64,000 nucleotides of DNA from Chitinophaga pinensis (GTDB lineage: Bacteria; Bacteroidota; Bacteroidia; NS11-12g; UBA9320). Location: positions 1 to 64,000 of the forward strand of contig CAMDSC010000009.1 of assembly GCA_945907065.1 (NCBI GenBank), read 5' to 3'. Positions 63,352 through 64,000 of the stretch are shown piece after piece. The notes under the pieces were generated by a model that made no database searches, was not told the DNA's origin, and saw only the letters and a list, made by a program, of their open reading frames with translations. The position numbers and the translations under genes are program-made. Position 1 is the stretch's first letter. Each line of letters starts with the position of its first letter.

Positions 63352-63801
63352 CTATTTCACTGCATAAATTCTATAAATCACTTTTCCTTCGGGTGTATAT
63401 CCACCTGAACCAATGAAAACGGTATGGTTGAGCCAACTATAAGCCGGAGCAGCAGTTTCAAAAATAGGATTGGTTCTCCAGTAATATTCCGAAGTATCTA
63501 GGTCTTTTCCATCGTGAGAGAAAAGCATTTTTAATTTGGCAGGTTCTGCATGCATAAAACCGCCATAAGAAAGATAAATAATAGAACCATCTTCGGCTTG
63601 TATTGCAGCTCTAACATCTATTTTGTAGGTATCTGCTGATATGAATATTCCGAATTCTCCACCAACTGGCAATACCTTTCCTTTAATTTTTCCGGTAACA
63701 TCGCCACCATTTATCATAGCCATTAATCGTCCACCTTCCATATAATGAGGATTTAGAGTGGCCGTGATTTCAAATATTTCTTCAAGTTCTGGAGCTTTCA
63801 T
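63352..63801 (-). CDS. DUF3237 family protein
   Basis: 149 residues. A beta-barrel-like domain; key segments LNPHYMEGGRLMAMINGGDV, GGEFGIFISADTYKIDVRAA and WLNHTVFIGSGGYTPEGKVI fit DUF3237, a family with no defined function. No signal peptide. Convergent with the DUF4286 gene and single. Confidence 0.85.
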   Translation of the reverse strand: MKAPELEEIFEITATLNPHYMEGGRLMAMINGGDVTGKIKGKVLPVGGEFGIFISADTYKIDVRAAIQAEDGSIIYLSYGGFMHAEPAKLKMLFSHDGKDLDTSEYYWRTNPIFETAAPAYSWLNHTVFIGSGGYTPEGKVIYRIYAVK

Positions 63802-63921
63802 AGCATTTATTTTAAAGGTTAAAAATTTTATTTGACAAGGACAAAACTAAACGATTTTTAAAAGTTTGCAATAAATAAATTCTAAAATTTTTTGAGAAGG
63901 TAATGGAAGACTTGTGACTTA

Positions 63922-64000
63922 TTAGCCCAACCTCTCAATAGCTAACTCTGCCACAGTTTGCCCAATACTTAATGACGAAGTAGCTGCAGGAGAAGGAGCA
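63922..64000 (-). CDS. Probable L-2-hydroxyglutarate oxidase, C-terminal fragment
   Basis: The minus-strand frame ends at TAA 63922-63924 and reads APSPAATSSLSIGQTVAELA then IERLG; the start is beyond the window. NAPSPAATSS-x-x-IG is a signature near the end of LhgO (YgaF), the FAD L-2-hydroxyglutarate oxidase. Only ~25 residues are visible, so this rests on that motif. Confidence 0.5.
   Translation of the reverse strand, partial: APSPAATSSLSIGQTVAELAIERLG

Overview
The window reads as ordinary chromosome of a low-GC member of the phylum Bacteroidota, probably a free-living aerobic, non-Bacteroides lineage. The evidence is two type A and one type B type IX secretion (T9SS) sorting tails, Omp28-family lipoproteins, LytTR/LytS two-component proteins with a sensor propeller, DUF4286 and DUF6787 proteins, and promoters of the Bacteroidota form TAnnTTTG instead of sigma70 -10/-35 boxes. 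Mn-type superoxide dismutase, an AlkB-like monooxygenase and a fused 2-oxoacid dehydrogenase E1 suggest aerobic life. No rRNA, CRISPR array, insertion sequence, transposase or prophage was seen. Both ends cut genes: a PKD/T9SS protein on the left and a probable L-2-hydroxyglutarate oxidase C-terminus on the right.

Layout: 1-9 kb carries surface proteins, galE and a sugar N-acetyltransferase, metG, tRNA-Arg, an AlkB-like monooxygenase and two tiny lipoproteins. 9-17 kb has der-era, an initiator tRNA, a ChlI-like AAA+/VWA pair, an SRPBCC-GyrI fusion and the ComM-like yifB. 17-32 kb has a multi-PAS histidine kinase, an O-methyltransferase, a run of membrane and Fe-S genes (endonuclease-like protein, two rhomboids, Mrp, DUF6787), three peptidase/AlbA_2-type genes, a small lone GldM-C-like protein, M16 peptidase, an FMN oxidoreductase and gcvT. 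32-36 kb has carB and a MazG-like protein.

36.7-43.6 kb is the most distinctive block. It holds a T9SS cargo protein, a soluble LytS-like protein that has lost its ATP-binding motifs, a SIMPL protein, then LytTR regulator - 1031-aa propeller sensor kinase - second regulator whose DNA-binding half looks degenerate. A perfect 14-bp direct repeat with a 22-bp period, matching LytTR operator architecture, sits just upstream of the first regulator.

43.7-53 kb is mostly metabolic: a small NMP-kinase-like protein with dCMP deaminase, DUF4139, sodA, a Rieske-fold lipoprotein without cluster ligands, xth, E1 alpha/beta and aroE. 53-60 kb is very AT-rich: pheS, then the coupled operon T9SS-B protein - ybeY - mnmG - Ig-like lipoprotein. 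Two parS-like sites (15/16 and 14/16 matches) lie inside these coding regions about 0.84 kb apart, which suggests the locus is in the origin-proximal ParB-binding domain. 60-64 kb has an Rlu-type pseudouridine synthase with a long basic N-terminus, an Omp28-type lipoprotein, a XerC/D recombinase, DUF4286 and DUF3237.

I did not find one obvious new multigene defence or biosynthetic system. The best leads are the degenerate LytS/LytTR signalling block with its operator repeat, the intragenic parS pair, the ligand-less Rieske lipoprotein and the lone GldM-C-like secreted protein. All assignments come from reading the sequence by eye; no database search was run.
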